From Ruminiclostridium cellobioparum subsp. termitidis CT1112 (GTDB taxonomy: Bacteria > Bacillota > Clostridia > Acetivibrionales > DSM-1351), in assembly GCF_000350485.1 (NCBI RefSeq), contig NZ_AORV01000065.1, forward strand, positions 62,001 through 126,000: a stretch of DNA of 64,000 nt, in the 5' to 3' direction. Both the position numbers and the translations under genes were made by a program. The notes under the pieces are model-generated. The model saw only the letters and a program-made list of their open reading frames with translations. It was not told the origin of the DNA and searched no databases. Shown here in pieces: positions 1 to 10,800 of the stretch (positions are counted from its first letter, which is position 1; each line of letters opens with the position of its first letter).

Positions 1-1408
1 CGTCGTAACGCCACATATGACTTCCCCAGTCTTTCTGCATACGGTTCACCAAATTCAGTTCCCAGTTGAAAACCTCTTGCAAAGCCTGATTCAAGTGCAT
101 ACCATATCCATTTGGCCTGTAGTCGTTTTCCACCTGCCAGCCAGGGTTGTTTACCAGTACTGTTGAGGTTTGTTCAGCGTGCCACACAGGCATCCAAACA
201 GCCATATTCATTCCATGCCTTTTTGCGTAATTATTTATATCTGCCATATGGTCGGTGGTATTCCAGCTGCCCGAGTCATCAAATACGCCACAATCTATCC
301 ACAGTAAGCCTGCTCCCAGGTAACCCGCATTATTTATTGCAGCATAGGCATTCGGTTCCTGAGGTTTTCCTTTGAACTGGACCATATTCACCTGTCCCAT
401 GTACTCTTCACGTGTATAATCCCATTTATACCGGTATTGGTAATCAAGTATTGTATTGCCCAGATCATCTGTATCACCCTTAAATACACCTATGGTACTT
501 TTAGGGGCTGTAACAGTTTCATTATTGGAAACAGCCAGGTTGCCTACCACCGCATTGTTTTCCAGTGTAAAACTTTTACCTCCCACCAGGCCTGCTTTTG
601 TATTCCACTTTGCCATATAATCAAATGTTATGAATAATCCGTCATTATTGGACCTGTTTCTCAATGCAAAGAATTCCTGGTATTTATTGCTTGCACCTAC
701 ATTTGCAACTGAATTTCCGTTAGTATGACCATCAACTGTCATAACCTCAACCGGATCCAATACCGAATCAAAAGTTCTGGAATAGTTTGGTGTAGCAGCT
801 GCCGTTTTCAAAACATTGCTGCCTGTAAACCAACTGCCTCCCGTCATATAATGCAGGTCCACATTGTTCAGCTCGTTTTGCATAAATCTTTTCAGGAAAA
901 TACCGGGATTTGAAAAGCTTTTGGTAGCTCCCGAAACATTTTTAAAATCTGACCATTCCTGGATAACCCCTGTAGATGGATAAACTATATAATGACGTGT
1001 AACTTTCACCACATTGTTATGGAAGGTTATATCCAGCTGAATTTCTCCCTGGGACAGTGTGTTTGTACCGTATGTATCGTAGATCCATCCTCCGCCGCTG
1101 CCCTTATACTCGGCAGAATCTATCCATATGGAGAACTCTTCCGAGTCTGTAGCGCTTCCCTGTACGTATTCACGGTTTGTCAGTTTATTTTTATATGATA
1201 TAAGTGAAAAATTTCCTCCGGAAAGGCATACCTTACTTTCGACCATGCTTGTACCCATAGTCCAGATACCCGTCTGTGAGTCATAATTTACATAAGCATC
1301 ACCCGAACTTGCCCCGAGAGCGGGCTGACTTTCAAAAGCACAGAACGTTATAAGAATTAAAACAGCCAGCAATATGGAACTTAGACGCTTTAACCTGATT
1401 TTAAGCAT
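1..1408 (-). CDS. Secreted GH36-like alpha-galactosidase, 3' end off the window
   Basis: The frame starts at ATG 1408 behind GGAGAG and runs off the left edge, giving about 469 residues. Residues 1-32 form a signal peptide ending near ALGA. An all-beta domain typical of the GH36 N-terminus follows, then the start of a TIM barrel (AGLLWIDCG, HGMNMAVWMPVWHAE). The last residues, MWRYD, sit where GH36 enzymes carry the nucleophile Asp. No dockerin is visible in the part present. It lies 67 bp after the solute-binding protein with no clear terminator between, so it is probably the last gene of the importer operon and releases galactose from alpha-galactosides outside the cell. The family call rests on barrel motifs; another clan GH-D family is possible. 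Confidence 0.7.
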   Translation of the reverse strand, partial: MLKIRLKRLSSILLAVLILITFCAFESQPALGASSGDAYVNYDSQTGIWTMGTSMVESKVCLSGGNFSLISYKNKLTNREYVQGSATDSEEFSIWIDSAEYKGSGGGWIYDTYGTNTLSQGEIQLDITFHNNVVKVTRHYIVYPSTGVIQEWSDFKNVSGATKSFSNPGIFLKRFMQNELNNVDLHYMTGGSWFTGSNVLKTAAATPNYSRTFDSVLDPVEVMTVDGHTNGNSVANVGASNKYQEFFALRNRSNNDGLFITFDYMAKWNTKAGLVGGKSFTLENNAVVGNLAVSNNETVTAPKSTIGVFKGDTDDLGNTILDYQYRYKWDYTREEYMGQVNMVQFKGKPQEPNAYAAINNAGYLGAGLLWIDCGVFDDSGSWNTTDHMADINNYAKRHGMNMAVWMPVWHAEQTSTVLVNNPGWQVENDYRPNGYGMHLNQALQEVFNWELNLVNRMQKDWGSHMWRYD

Positions 1409-1475
1409 AACTTTCTCTCCTTTAATATAATTCATAAGAATTATTTAACACCATATCTTCAATATTCCATTCCAA

Positions 1476-3104
1476 TTATTTTTGACTCTTTTGCCTTTCC
1501 CATACTTTATTGTACAATTCCCCCAACTTGTCCGAGCCTTTTTTCCTGCATTCCTGAACGTAGCTGTCCCAGTTGCCGAAACTCTCTTTTCCATATATGA
1601 ACTTCTCAGCCATCTGGTCAATATAGTCCTTAAGCGCAGTTCTTGTAAGTTTCTCCTGTTCTCTTTCATCTGCTGTCAGCTGCAGGTTTGGATCAGGATC
1701 ACCGGCAACTTCCTTGTCAACCATCTCCTGATATACACCCACTATATCCGAAGATTTCTGGGCCATTACCCACTCTATAGGCTTAACCACTGTAAAACAG
1801 TTGTTAAGTACTCCGTATTCCTTTGGAGCATAGGTTTTTCCGCTCATTATATCGTCGGTAATCTTCTTTTCACCGTTGACAACCGTATATGATTTACCCT
1901 CTATGCCCCATGAGAAAAGATCGGTGCCCTCGGTTCCGTAGAACCAGTCTATGAATTTAATCAATGTATCAAAGTTTTCATTGTCTTTAACGCTTGCCGG
2001 TATAACCCATGACTCATGCATTTTGCTTGTTGGATTCAATTGGCACAGCCCATTCGGTCCTTTCGGAGGCATTATGGGCACCATATTGAAATCGGGGTTG
2101 ATCTTTCTGCCCTCTGCATTGTATCCGGCAATTGTGTCATCCCAGTCAATGAGAATAAATGCTTTTCCAGCCTGAATTCTTTGCATATATACATTGCTGT
2201 CCAGTGTTGAAAACTCTTTGTCCAGCAAGCCTTCGGCAAGCAATTTATTTGAAAATTGCAGCAGGGTCTTGAATTCTTCGGATGAAGTAGTATTGATCCA
2301 CTTGTCGCTTGTCTTGTCGTAATGCCATCCCGCATTATCGGTCCATCCCCCTGCACCCGGTACAAACAGACGTCCAAGGTTTCCGATAATATTGCCGGTT
2401 CCAAATCTGTTTATTATTGGATATGTATCGGGGTATTTTGCCTTTAATGCCTTTGCAGCTTCATACATTTCATCTGTAGTAGCCGGGATCTTTATCCCCT
2501 CTTTATCAAATACATCCTTTCTCACCATCCAGGTTTGCGGCTGGAACTTCTTTGTGAAGGTATTCACCGGCAGAGCATAGAATTTCCCATCCGATTCCTT
2601 AATGTTGTCGAGATCTGGCTTTAAATCAATTTTCTCTATCAGTGACTTGAAATTAGGCATCCTGTCCACATAGTCACTTACAGGAAGAAATGTTCCGTTT
2701 GGCACATAATCCTTTATATCATTGGCGGAGGTCTTGCATACTATATCAGGTATGCTGCCCGAGTTGAATATTATCTGCCTCTTGGTTTGATAGTCTGAGT
2801 CAGGTACAACCTGGATGTCCAGAGATACATTTGTAAGCTCGGTCATTTTCTTCAATGTCGGCCACTCCGCGTTAAATGGATAGGATGCATTGTCGGAATA
2901 AAGCATTGTGAATGTGACCGGTTTATCAGACACTTTTCCAGTGCCGGGCTCTGTTGCTGCCGCCGTACTTGTACTTACTGCCTCGGTTGAATTACCTGCC
3001 TTTGAGGTTTCTTCCTGCTTTCCGCATGCCGCAAATATCCCCAGCATCATAGCTAGTGACAGGACCATACCTGCCCCTCTGCAAAAAATTTTGCTGTTCC
3101 GCAT
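1476..3104 (-). CDS. Sugar ABC transporter solute-binding lipoprotein (LplA-like)
   Basis: 542 residues. An upstream in-frame ATG at 3164 exists, but ATG 3104 sits behind AGGAGG and opens the signal peptide, so it is preferred. The signal ends in a lipobox (FAAC, Cys27), so the protein is a membrane lipoprotein on the outer face. The length and motifs such as PVTFTMLYSDN and NWFYGTEG-like stretches fit the large CUT1 binding proteins that serve LplB/LplC permeases for oligosaccharides. It lies downstream of both permeases and upstream of the GH36-like enzyme, which suggests galactosides as ligand; this is inference. No ATP-binding subunit is present; this class usually borrows a shared MsmX-type ATPase. 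Confidence 0.92.
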   Translation of the reverse strand: MRNSKIFCRGAGMVLSLAMMLGIFAACGKQEETSKAGNSTEAVSTSTAAATEPGTGKVSDKPVTFTMLYSDNASYPFNAEWPTLKKMTELTNVSLDIQVVPDSDYQTKRQIIFNSGSIPDIVCKTSANDIKDYVPNGTFLPVSDYVDRMPNFKSLIEKIDLKPDLDNIKESDGKFYALPVNTFTKKFQPQTWMVRKDVFDKEGIKIPATTDEMYEAAKALKAKYPDTYPIINRFGTGNIIGNLGRLFVPGAGGWTDNAGWHYDKTSDKWINTTSSEEFKTLLQFSNKLLAEGLLDKEFSTLDSNVYMQRIQAGKAFILIDWDDTIAGYNAEGRKINPDFNMVPIMPPKGPNGLCQLNPTSKMHESWVIPASVKDNENFDTLIKFIDWFYGTEGTDLFSWGIEGKSYTVVNGEKKITDDIMSGKTYAPKEYGVLNNCFTVVKPIEWVMAQKSSDIVGVYQEMVDKEVAGDPDPNLQLTADEREQEKLTRTALKDYIDQMAEKFIYGKESFGNWDSYVQECRKKGSDKLGELYNKVWERQKSQK

Positions 3105-3191
3105 TTCTTTTCCTCCTTGAAAATTTAATTTCTTATATTTAAACTTATCATTCCATGAAAACATAAATAGGAATGATATTTTAAAACCGGC

Positions 3192-4073
3192 TTATTCTTT
3201 AATAGATCCTATCATCATACCCTGTACAAAGTATTTTTGTATAAAGGGATAAACCAGCAATATGGGTATTGTGACCAGCATAACTGTAGCCGCCTGCAAA
3301 GACTGGGGCATTACTACCGATGCACCCGAATCCATGACCTGACCGTTTTTAGCAGCCATTTGGGAACCCATTATGACATTTCTTAAAAACAATGTGACCG
3401 GATATCTAATATTATTGTTTATGTATATCAATGGATAGAACCAGTCATTCCAGAACCAGACGGCAACAAAAAGACTGATTGTAGCCAGTATGGGTTTTGA
3501 CAGCGGCATAACGATTTTTATTAATATCCCCAATTCATTCAACCCGTCTATTGCAGCTGCCTCTTCAAGACTCTGGGGAATTCCTTCAAAAAAAGTTTTC
3601 ATGATCAGCATGTTATAAGGACTTATTGCACCAGGTATTATAAGTGCCCAAATCTTATCCGTCATATGTAAGGAATTCACCAGCAAATAAGTTGGAATCA
3701 ATCCCCCTCCGAAGTACATGGTAAACACAATCAATTTCAGGAGAAGTCCTCTTCCTAAAAGACGCTTTTTTGAAAGGGGATATGCACATATGGTTGTCAT
3801 GAAAAGCCCCACTGCCGTACCTGTAACAGTGTATAGCACGGTATTTCTGTAGCCTGTCCAGAAATCCTTCTGTTCCAGTATCCTAAGGTAAGGTTTTATG
3901 GTAAACTCAACCGGCAAGAAGAAAACCTTTCCCTGTAAAATTGCAGTGTTACTGCTGAAGGACATTGCAAACATGTATAAAAACGGAAAAAGCGTTACAA
4001 AAACCACAATTAACATGAATATAAAATTAAAAGCCTTAAACATCGAATACCCTTTACTTCTTTGAATAGCCAT
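3192..4073 (-). CDS. Sugar ABC transporter permease, LplC/YtcP type
   Basis: 293 residues with about six membrane helices, the first at residues 12-32. The chosen start, ATG 4073 (MAIQRSKG), follows AGGAGG by ten bases; the in-frame ATG at 4124 lacks a ribosome site and would overlap the upstream permease. The cytoplasmic EAA loop that docks to the ATPase is clear (EEAAAIDGLNELG, then IVMPLSKP). C-terminal GSIKE is common in this branch. It pairs with the permease ending at 4090, from which it is 16 bp away, to form the membrane channel of a CUT1 importer. Confidence 0.93.
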   Translation of the reverse strand: MAIQRSKGYSMFKAFNFIFMLIVVFVTLFPFLYMFAMSFSSNTAILQGKVFFLPVEFTIKPYLRILEQKDFWTGYRNTVLYTVTGTAVGLFMTTICAYPLSKKRLLGRGLLLKLIVFTMYFGGGLIPTYLLVNSLHMTDKIWALIIPGAISPYNMLIMKTFFEGIPQSLEEAAAIDGLNELGILIKIVMPLSKPILATISLFVAVWFWNDWFYPLIYINNNIRYPVTLFLRNVIMGSQMAAKNGQVMDSGASVVMPQSLQAATVMLVTIPILLVYPFIQKYFVQGMMIGSIKE

Positions 4074-4089
4074 AAATTTAAAATTCCTC

Positions 4090-5055
4090 CTACCACAGAC
4101 TTGATTCCGAGAATTTTTTTGCAAATTGGTTTACCATCCAGATAAGCACCAGGCTTATAATAGACTGGAACAGGCCAATAGCAGTGGAGTAACTGTAGTT
4201 GTTTGCAACAAGTCCTATTCTATACACATACGTCTGGAGTACATCGGCAGTATCATATATACTGGGGGTATATAGCAATAACACCTTTTCAAATCCTACC
4301 TGAAGCATATATCCGACCGAGAGTATGAATGTTATTATAATGGTTGGCATTATGCCCGGAATAGTGACATGCCAGGTTTGTTTCCATCTGTTGGCCCCGT
4401 CTATCTCAGCAGCTTCGTAGAGCTGTGTGTCAACGTTGGAGAGGGTGGCAATATAAAGTATGGCATTCCATCCCATGAACTGCCATATTTCAGAGGTAAC
4501 ATAAATAGTTCTGAACCAGGATGATTGATTGATAAAGTATATACTCTGATATCCAAATATTTCCAAGACCTTGTTAACAACTCCCGTGGATGGAGACAGT
4601 AAATTATTTATCATCCCGACTACCACAACCGTTGAGAAAAATTTCGGAAGATACGAAACTGTCTGTACAAACTTTTTTGTATACTTGCTTTTTATTTCAT
4701 TTAATAACAGTGCAAATATAATAGGTATTGGAAAGCCAAATATTAAATTATAAATGCTTAATAATACAGTATTTCTAAATACATTCCAAAAGTTACCGTC
4801 GTGGATGAACATCCCGATGTATCTCAAGCCCACCCATTCGGTGCCAAATATGGATTTACCGGCCTGGTACTTTCTGAAGGCCACTGCCACACCTGCCATT
4901 GGTATATACTTAAATACTATAAAATAAACTACCGGTAGGATTAACATCATATACAGCAGGAAATCCTTCTTTACTGCCGCTTTTATTCCATTGCTGATTT
5001 TATAGGCATTTTTCCGTTTAATTGTTTCACTTTTTAATATCTCTCTATTCTCCAG
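4090..5055 (-). CDS. Sugar ABC transporter permease, LplB type, probable CTG start
   Basis: 321 residues if started at CTG 5055, which lies eight bases after AAGGAGG. The first in-frame ATG (4950) would begin directly inside the first membrane helix (MMLILPVVYFIVFKYIP) and would lack a ribosome site, while the 35 extra residues form the Lys-rich cytoplasmic tail that this family normally has. ATT 5058 is an alternative start. The EAA loop is present (YEAAEIDGANRWKQTW). This is the first gene of the importer operon, 16 bp before the second permease, and is divergent from the AraC regulator at 5415. Confidence 0.88.
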   Translation of the reverse strand: MENREILKSETIKRKNAYKISNGIKAAVKKDFLLYMMLILPVVYFIVFKYIPMAGVAVAFRKYQAGKSIFGTEWVGLRYIGMFIHDGNFWNVFRNTVLLSIYNLIFGFPIPIIFALLLNEIKSKYTKKFVQTVSYLPKFFSTVVVVGMINNLLSPSTGVVNKVLEIFGYQSIYFINQSSWFRTIYVTSEIWQFMGWNAILYIATLSNVDTQLYEAAEIDGANRWKQTWHVTIPGIMPTIIITFILSVGYMLQVGFEKVLLLYTPSIYDTADVLQTYVYRIGLVANNYSYSTAIGLFQSIISLVLIWMVNQFAKKFSESSLW

Positions 5056-5414
5056 AATTCTTTCCTCCTTCCAATATTTATTTACAAACTCAAAACATAT
5101 TTAAAGATGAATATCCAATGTCCACATTCCGGATATACTCCCGGATGACCATATGTTTTTAACTTGCGATTTTATCTTACAGGGTTTGAACCAAACAGAA
5201 AACACCCAAGCTTGTCAATCTGACATAAAAATCTACAACATCATTGTTATGTTTTCAGCAGCAGTTATAAAATTCAACTAAAACATTCCCTTTCAGGAAA
5301 AAGCAGCCTTTGTGGAATTTTATAACGTTAAGGAAATTTAAAGCATTGTATTATGTTAATTACCAATATACAATAATAATGCGAATAATAACCGGGATAA
5401 TGGAGTGATCACAT
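5056..5414. promoter_or_regulatory. Divergent control region between importer operon and AraC regulator
   Basis: 359 bp without a gene. On the plus strand TTGTAT (5346-5351) and TACAAT (5369-5374) are 17 bp apart and could serve the regulator; the -35 match is weak. A minus-strand TTGACA lies at 5215-5220, but no good -10 hexamer follows at a usual distance. CCGGAT is repeated near 5129 and 5142. An AraC operator is expected here, but I cannot assign it. Confidence 0.4.
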
Positions 5415-7748
5415 TTGTATTATAAAAAGAACATCAAAATTCATATTCCCAAACTGCATTACCGTTATAAAATTTTTAGTTATTTTCTTATCCCCATACT
5501 GCTTACAACAATTGTGTCCATTTGCATGAATCAGTTCTACCTCTGGTTTTTCCAGCAGAAAACAGAAGCCGGATACATAAAGACCTTATCCTCAATATCA
5601 GAAAATATTGACAACTCTCTGTATGAATTGTTCCAGACCAGCATCCTGCTGACTTCTTCAGGTGATATAAAAGATGTTATATATTCGGTTAACGTATTTA
5701 ATCCTGACGATTATGCCAAGGTTTCCCAAGCCATAACCCTGCTTTCCAGATTCAGGGCAACCAAACATTATATTCAAAATGTTTTCGTATTGCACAGCCC
5801 TGATAACCTTATCATGGCCAGCGGTGGTTCGGCTTCAGCTGATGAGTTCTTTAACAGCATCTGCCACTATGACATATATGACAGGAATTTCTGGACAGGG
5901 ATTTCTTCAGATGGACATCAGTATAAAACATTAAAGACCAGCACAGTGGAAAACATATTTACAGGAACAAAAACAAGAGTTATACCCGTTGTACAATTTG
6001 GAATCGGAGATACCTCTTCAAAAAATCTATTTGTAATTAATATGAGGGAGGATTATATTGCCGGGTTGCTTCAACAGAACAGGCTTACCCCAAACAGTGA
6101 ACTATATGTTTTGAGCAAGGAAGGTGAGGTTATCTCCAAGTCCAGTAATGATACCGAGGTCTCTATTAATTTTAATAATGTTACCAATCAATTGGAAAAG
6201 GGCACCGGCCCAATATTTGTAACCAAAATAAACGGCCAAAAATCCCTTGTTGTGTCATATACCGCAGATACCAATGCCTTGAGCAGCTTTACATACTTTG
6301 CGGTAGTCCCTTACAGCGATCTTATAAGGGAGTCCACAACCACAAGAACTCTGCCCATATTGACAATTGTTTTCAGCCTGGTACTGGGTATAATCATTTC
6401 ATTTGTAATGAGCAACAAAATATACAATCCTGTCGGGTTACTTACAAGTTTGCTGATGGAGGCAACCGGCACATTATATAAACCCAAAACATATACCGAT
6501 GAATTTACTTACATAAATCTGGAAATTAAAAATATAATCAATAACAATAAGAACCTAACACAGGATCTATCCCTGGCGCTCCCCTTTGTATGCGAACAGT
6601 ACCTCTTTAAAATATTAAACGATAATGAGCTATATCTCGATGAGGAAATAAGTGATTTTTTAATTAAGCACGGCTTTTCTTTTAAGTATAACTGCTACGC
6701 TGTAATAATAACCGATGTAAGCTATACACAGCCGTTTTATGAAAGCTACAGCAGTGAGGAACAGCTTGCTCTGTACAGAGAAATGGCAAAAGTCATGAAG
6801 CTTGTATTCCCTTCAGAGTTTCAGCCATATGTACTTACCATGGAAAAAAAGAAGCTTCATGTAATTTTAAATCTTCCCGACGAGGCTTGTGAGTCCATAA
6901 CGCTTGAAGCAATTGGACAGTTTCATAAAAATCTGAATATAGATAGCAACCTCTTCAGGGTGCAAAGCGGAGTAGGAAGAATACATAAGCACCTGTCCGG
7001 TCTTCAGCAGTCGTACAAAGAAGCTGAAATTGCAGTTTCGCAGCTCTCTCCGCTTGAACAGCAAGCCATAAAAGTATATGAAAAAGTAGAATGTATAAAT
7101 AAATTTTCTTATTCCATGCAGGAAGAAAATAAATTATTTAATTATCTTATAAAGGGTGATATTGAAAGTGTTAATAATATCTTGGAAGAAATAATTCAAA
7201 AAAATATATCGGCAAATATTTCGGAATCATACTTTAAAAAACTTTATATCCAGATTTATAATACAGGAGTACGGGCGTTAAGTCACAGGAATTCAAAAGC
7301 CTCCGATCTCCTTGAAGGCTCGGCAATAGATATAATCAACAACGAAAATCACAGGAGCTCCAAGGAAATCGGTGAGTTTGTGCGCATGTTTCTCGGCAGG
7401 TTGGTAAACCTGAATTCCTCTGCTGCAGGCAAAATTGATCTTAATGTAATAAGACAGTACATTGATGAAAACTATGCAAATGACATCTATCTTGAACAGA
7501 TGTCTGACAAATACGGTATTACCCCAAAATACATGTCAAAATTAATAAAAGAAGCCTTGGGAATTCCCTTTCATCAATATCTGTCAAACCTCAGAATAGA
7601 TAAGTCAAAAGAGCTGCTGCGCAATTCCAAAAAAAGTATAACTGACATTGCAGCTGAAGTGGGCTTCAACAGCAGAAATACGTTTATAAGAATGTTTAAG
7701 AAACTCGAAGGCATTACTCCAAGTGAATACAGAAATCTCTCTAAATAA
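5415..7748 (+). CDS. Membrane-anchored AraC-family regulator (YesS type)
   Basis: 777 residues from a TTG start behind GGAGTGATC. Helix 1 is at about residues 20-42, an extracellular sensor-like region covers 43-310, and helix 2 is at about 313-335. A cytoplasmic linker of about 340 residues leads to a C-terminal AraC DNA-binding domain from about 675, with two helix-turn-helix units (YLEQMSDKYGITPKYMSKL and ITDIAAEVGFNSRNTFIRMF). Such one-component regulators are commonly coded next to LplABC-type importers and activate them when they sense the sugar or its loaded binding protein. Divergence from the operon at 5055 supports this. Confidence 0.92.
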   Translation: MYYKKNIKIHIPKLHYRYKIFSYFLIPILLTTIVSICMNQFYLWFFQQKTEAGYIKTLSSISENIDNSLYELFQTSILLTSSGDIKDVIYSVNVFNPDDYAKVSQAITLLSRFRATKHYIQNVFVLHSPDNLIMASGGSASADEFFNSICHYDIYDRNFWTGISSDGHQYKTLKTSTVENIFTGTKTRVIPVVQFGIGDTSSKNLFVINMREDYIAGLLQQNRLTPNSELYVLSKEGEVISKSSNDTEVSINFNNVTNQLEKGTGPIFVTKINGQKSLVVSYTADTNALSSFTYFAVVPYSDLIRESTTTRTLPILTIVFSLVLGIIISFVMSNKIYNPVGLLTSLLMEATGTLYKPKTYTDEFTYINLEIKNIINNNKNLTQDLSLALPFVCEQYLFKILNDNELYLDEEISDFLIKHGFSFKYNCYAVIITDVSYTQPFYESYSSEEQLALYREMAKVMKLVFPSEFQPYVLTMEKKKLHVILNLPDEACESITLEAIGQFHKNLNIDSNLFRVQSGVGRIHKHLSGLQQSYKEAEIAVSQLSPLEQQAIKVYEKVECINKFSYSMQEENKLFNYLIKGDIESVNNILEEIIQKNISANISESYFKKLYIQIYNTGVRALSHRNSKASDLLEGSAIDIINNENHRSSKEIGEFVRMFLGRLVNLNSSAAGKIDLNVIRQYIDENYANDIYLEQMSDKYGITPKYMSKLIKEALGIPFHQYLSNLRIDKSKELLRNSKKSITDIAAEVGFNSRNTFIRMFKKLEGITPSEYRNLSK

Positions 7749-7802
7749 AATAAACCTATTCATGTTTATGCAGCTGTGGATTTATTTAAATTACTCATGC
7801 TG

Positions 7803-10800
7803 TTACTGGCTTTGAACATATATTATGTCATCAATTGCCTTACCCCTGATATAGAAAACCATCCGGGAAGTATTTCTTGAATCCCAAACGTCGATCCATT
7901 TCTCGTTACCGTAGATACTGTCCCCTTTCCTCATTTCCAAGTCAAAGCTGACAAAGGACCTGTCATCTGTTTCGGGCGGTATTATCCACTCAAAACCATA
8001 GGTATCTCCGGAATTACTTGTCAGCCTCACGTCATCAGTATGTATTGCACCTTTAACCAAATAGTTTATTTTAAAATACGCCGCATCGGGTTTCCCTTGT
8101 ATGTCAATTTTGCCTTTAACTCTGTAACCGGCCTTAACAGAGTATCTCGGATATGGAACAAGCTCATAGTAATTGATCGGCATTTTCACTGTACCGATAT
8201 CGGTATTTGCCTTTCTGGGATACCGGTCGATTACGCCGTCATGATTGTCATCGATCCCGCCGCCGACATTGAAGTAATAGTTCCTCCAGCCCACATCCAG
8301 CATCATGGTAATAAAAAACTGTCCGGCCTTTACATTGTTGATAGTATATGGTCCGGTCATGTTTTTGCCGGTTTGACCAGCTTTATCACAGGCTTCCATG
8401 TGCAAATAATATGTACCATCTGTGTTTAGGGTAATAGTTCTTTCCTTAATCCCGTCAACTTCTTTTACCCACTGTGAAGCAGCCGGTGAATCGGTATTAA
8501 CGGTGACGGCATAACGCATATATGCGAAGTCATTTTCACCATTATCGGAAGCCGTAATTGTTATATTAACGGGTCCGGTGCCGTTATATTCAGTTGGAGC
8601 AGCACTTATGGACGGCGGAACATTAACTGTATCAATTGTATCTATATATGGGCTGCTCCAGGCACCTTCAATATCCTTAACGCTGAGTCTTATCTGATAG
8701 ACACCGGAATTGTATGCAAGACTCGCCGGTTTTCCCTCAATCCATGTATCTGATGAGGCTTTCTTGTACTGCCATACTCTGGCTGCAATACCTTTATCTG
8801 TTCTTGACAGGTTATGATCCGGATCATAAGATTTATCCAGATATGTCAGATTAACGATTGACCCCGTTCTGCCTGCTATCTGTGTGCTGAATAAGGCTAT
8901 AGGCCTGCGGTGTACAATTATTGTGGCCGGAGCCGAAACATTTGACCAAAGCCTGTAGTTGTCAAATCTATCATCATCCTTCGGATTGTCCCTGAATTGT
9001 GCAACTGCTGTATATTTTCCAACTTTACTGAAGGTGTACAACGGTTCAGTGATCCATTTACCTGAGTTGCCGTCCAGTCCATTTGAGTTATCAAAATAGG
9101 TCGGGTCGTGGGTATACTGCCATTTTCCGGAATATTTCGGGTCGTGCTCAAAATCGCTGTAAATCTGGTTATAGCGGACACTTTCTTCGTTTATCAATAT
9201 TGTTAGTGTTGTGCTACCTTGCTTTGTAAATGTGTCATACTTCCTTGCAATAAGAGTTTTGACCGTGTTTTCATCCTTGCAGAATGCGCTGTCCATAACA
9301 GAGTTATATATCAATTCTCTTAAGGAATACTGCTGCCTGTTTACAGGGACATATGGATATTGCAGCTTTAAATCCCTGGCTTCTGCCGGAGAAACAACGT
9401 AAATATTGAATCTGTTAGCATTCAGATAATTTAAAACCGTGCTGTCCAAATTATCCAACAGCAAATAATCCGACGGAGCATGAAAGTAAGTATCTTTTTT
9501 GACATTATCGGAAATATATATAAAGTACCTCTCCGAACCGTCCCTTAACTGAGTGTTGAATATTTTCGACTTTGAGAATGCTTTCACAGGCTTGCTGGTT
9601 ATATCAAAAACTGAATCTGCCTTGCCGCAATTAACAGTGGTGTATTTATATCTATACATACCATACTCGTCGGCTCCCAAATAATCGCAATTAACATAAC
9701 AAATACTGCCCTGCTTGTTCACATAGCAAAAACGGTTTCCTATTTGTAAATAATCGGCGGCAGTATCACCTGCTGAAGCGTCAAAGACTGTGGGTACTCC
9801 TCCCCCATTGTTTGCATAATATCTTGCAGCATCATAAGTGGTTGTAATATCAGTCTTAAATATATTTTCGTAGTTAAGACGGCCTATATAACCAATTTCA
9901 CCGCTGAGAGTTCTTACTACAAGTCCTCCGGTTCCTCCGCTGTTATCCTGTACAAACAATATTTTATCAGCCACAGGTATATTATAAGTGCTCCAACCAC
10001 CGGAAGTATTACTGTATATTTTTCCATCATTCGTTAGCACATAGCTGACACCGTATGCAGACTTACCAAGAATGGCCTGTTTTACCGGCGTACTGAAATA
10101 TGCCTGTCCCTGCAGATTATATATCTTATTATCTGTACAAAGTATAACCGCTTGTCTCGCCGTATCCCTGGACGTTGAATAATCTTTTACCGGATAAGGT
10201 AATTTCCCGCTGTGATTAAGCGGTCTTTGCGGACTGCCGTTTGACCAGGATGTATAATCTATATTTCCGTCAGTAGATATATAATAAAGGCTACCGCCGC
10301 CAACACCAAGTATATACTGGGTATTTGCCGGAGCATAAGGGTCTTTTGCCAGCGGCACTATGGAGTTATCCCAGTCCAGCACACGCTTGTATACACCTGT
10401 ATCCGTTACCATGTACATTACCCAAAATTCATTAACATCAAAAGCAAGTGATCTTACACCAGTCCAATATGTGTTTGTAAATTCCTGATACTGTATTGGC
10501 ATGTCATATCCAAGACGTGAATTGAATGTCACTCCATTGGCACCGCAAACCCACAATGACCCATCATTTTTTATTATATAAATGGAATAGCCACTGCTGC
10601 TATAGTAGAAATATGCATCTTTTACATCTGCTGCTATTTTAATAAAGCTGCTATAGGTTTTAGTTGTTGTGCTCTGTCCAAATAAACCGTATACTTCATT
10701 TCCCTGGTAGTTCCATCCTATGAGATTACTGCCGCGTGCCCATAAGTCCCCATTTCCACAAAGTAAGAGTGTGGCATCAGTATTATATTGAGAATAACTC

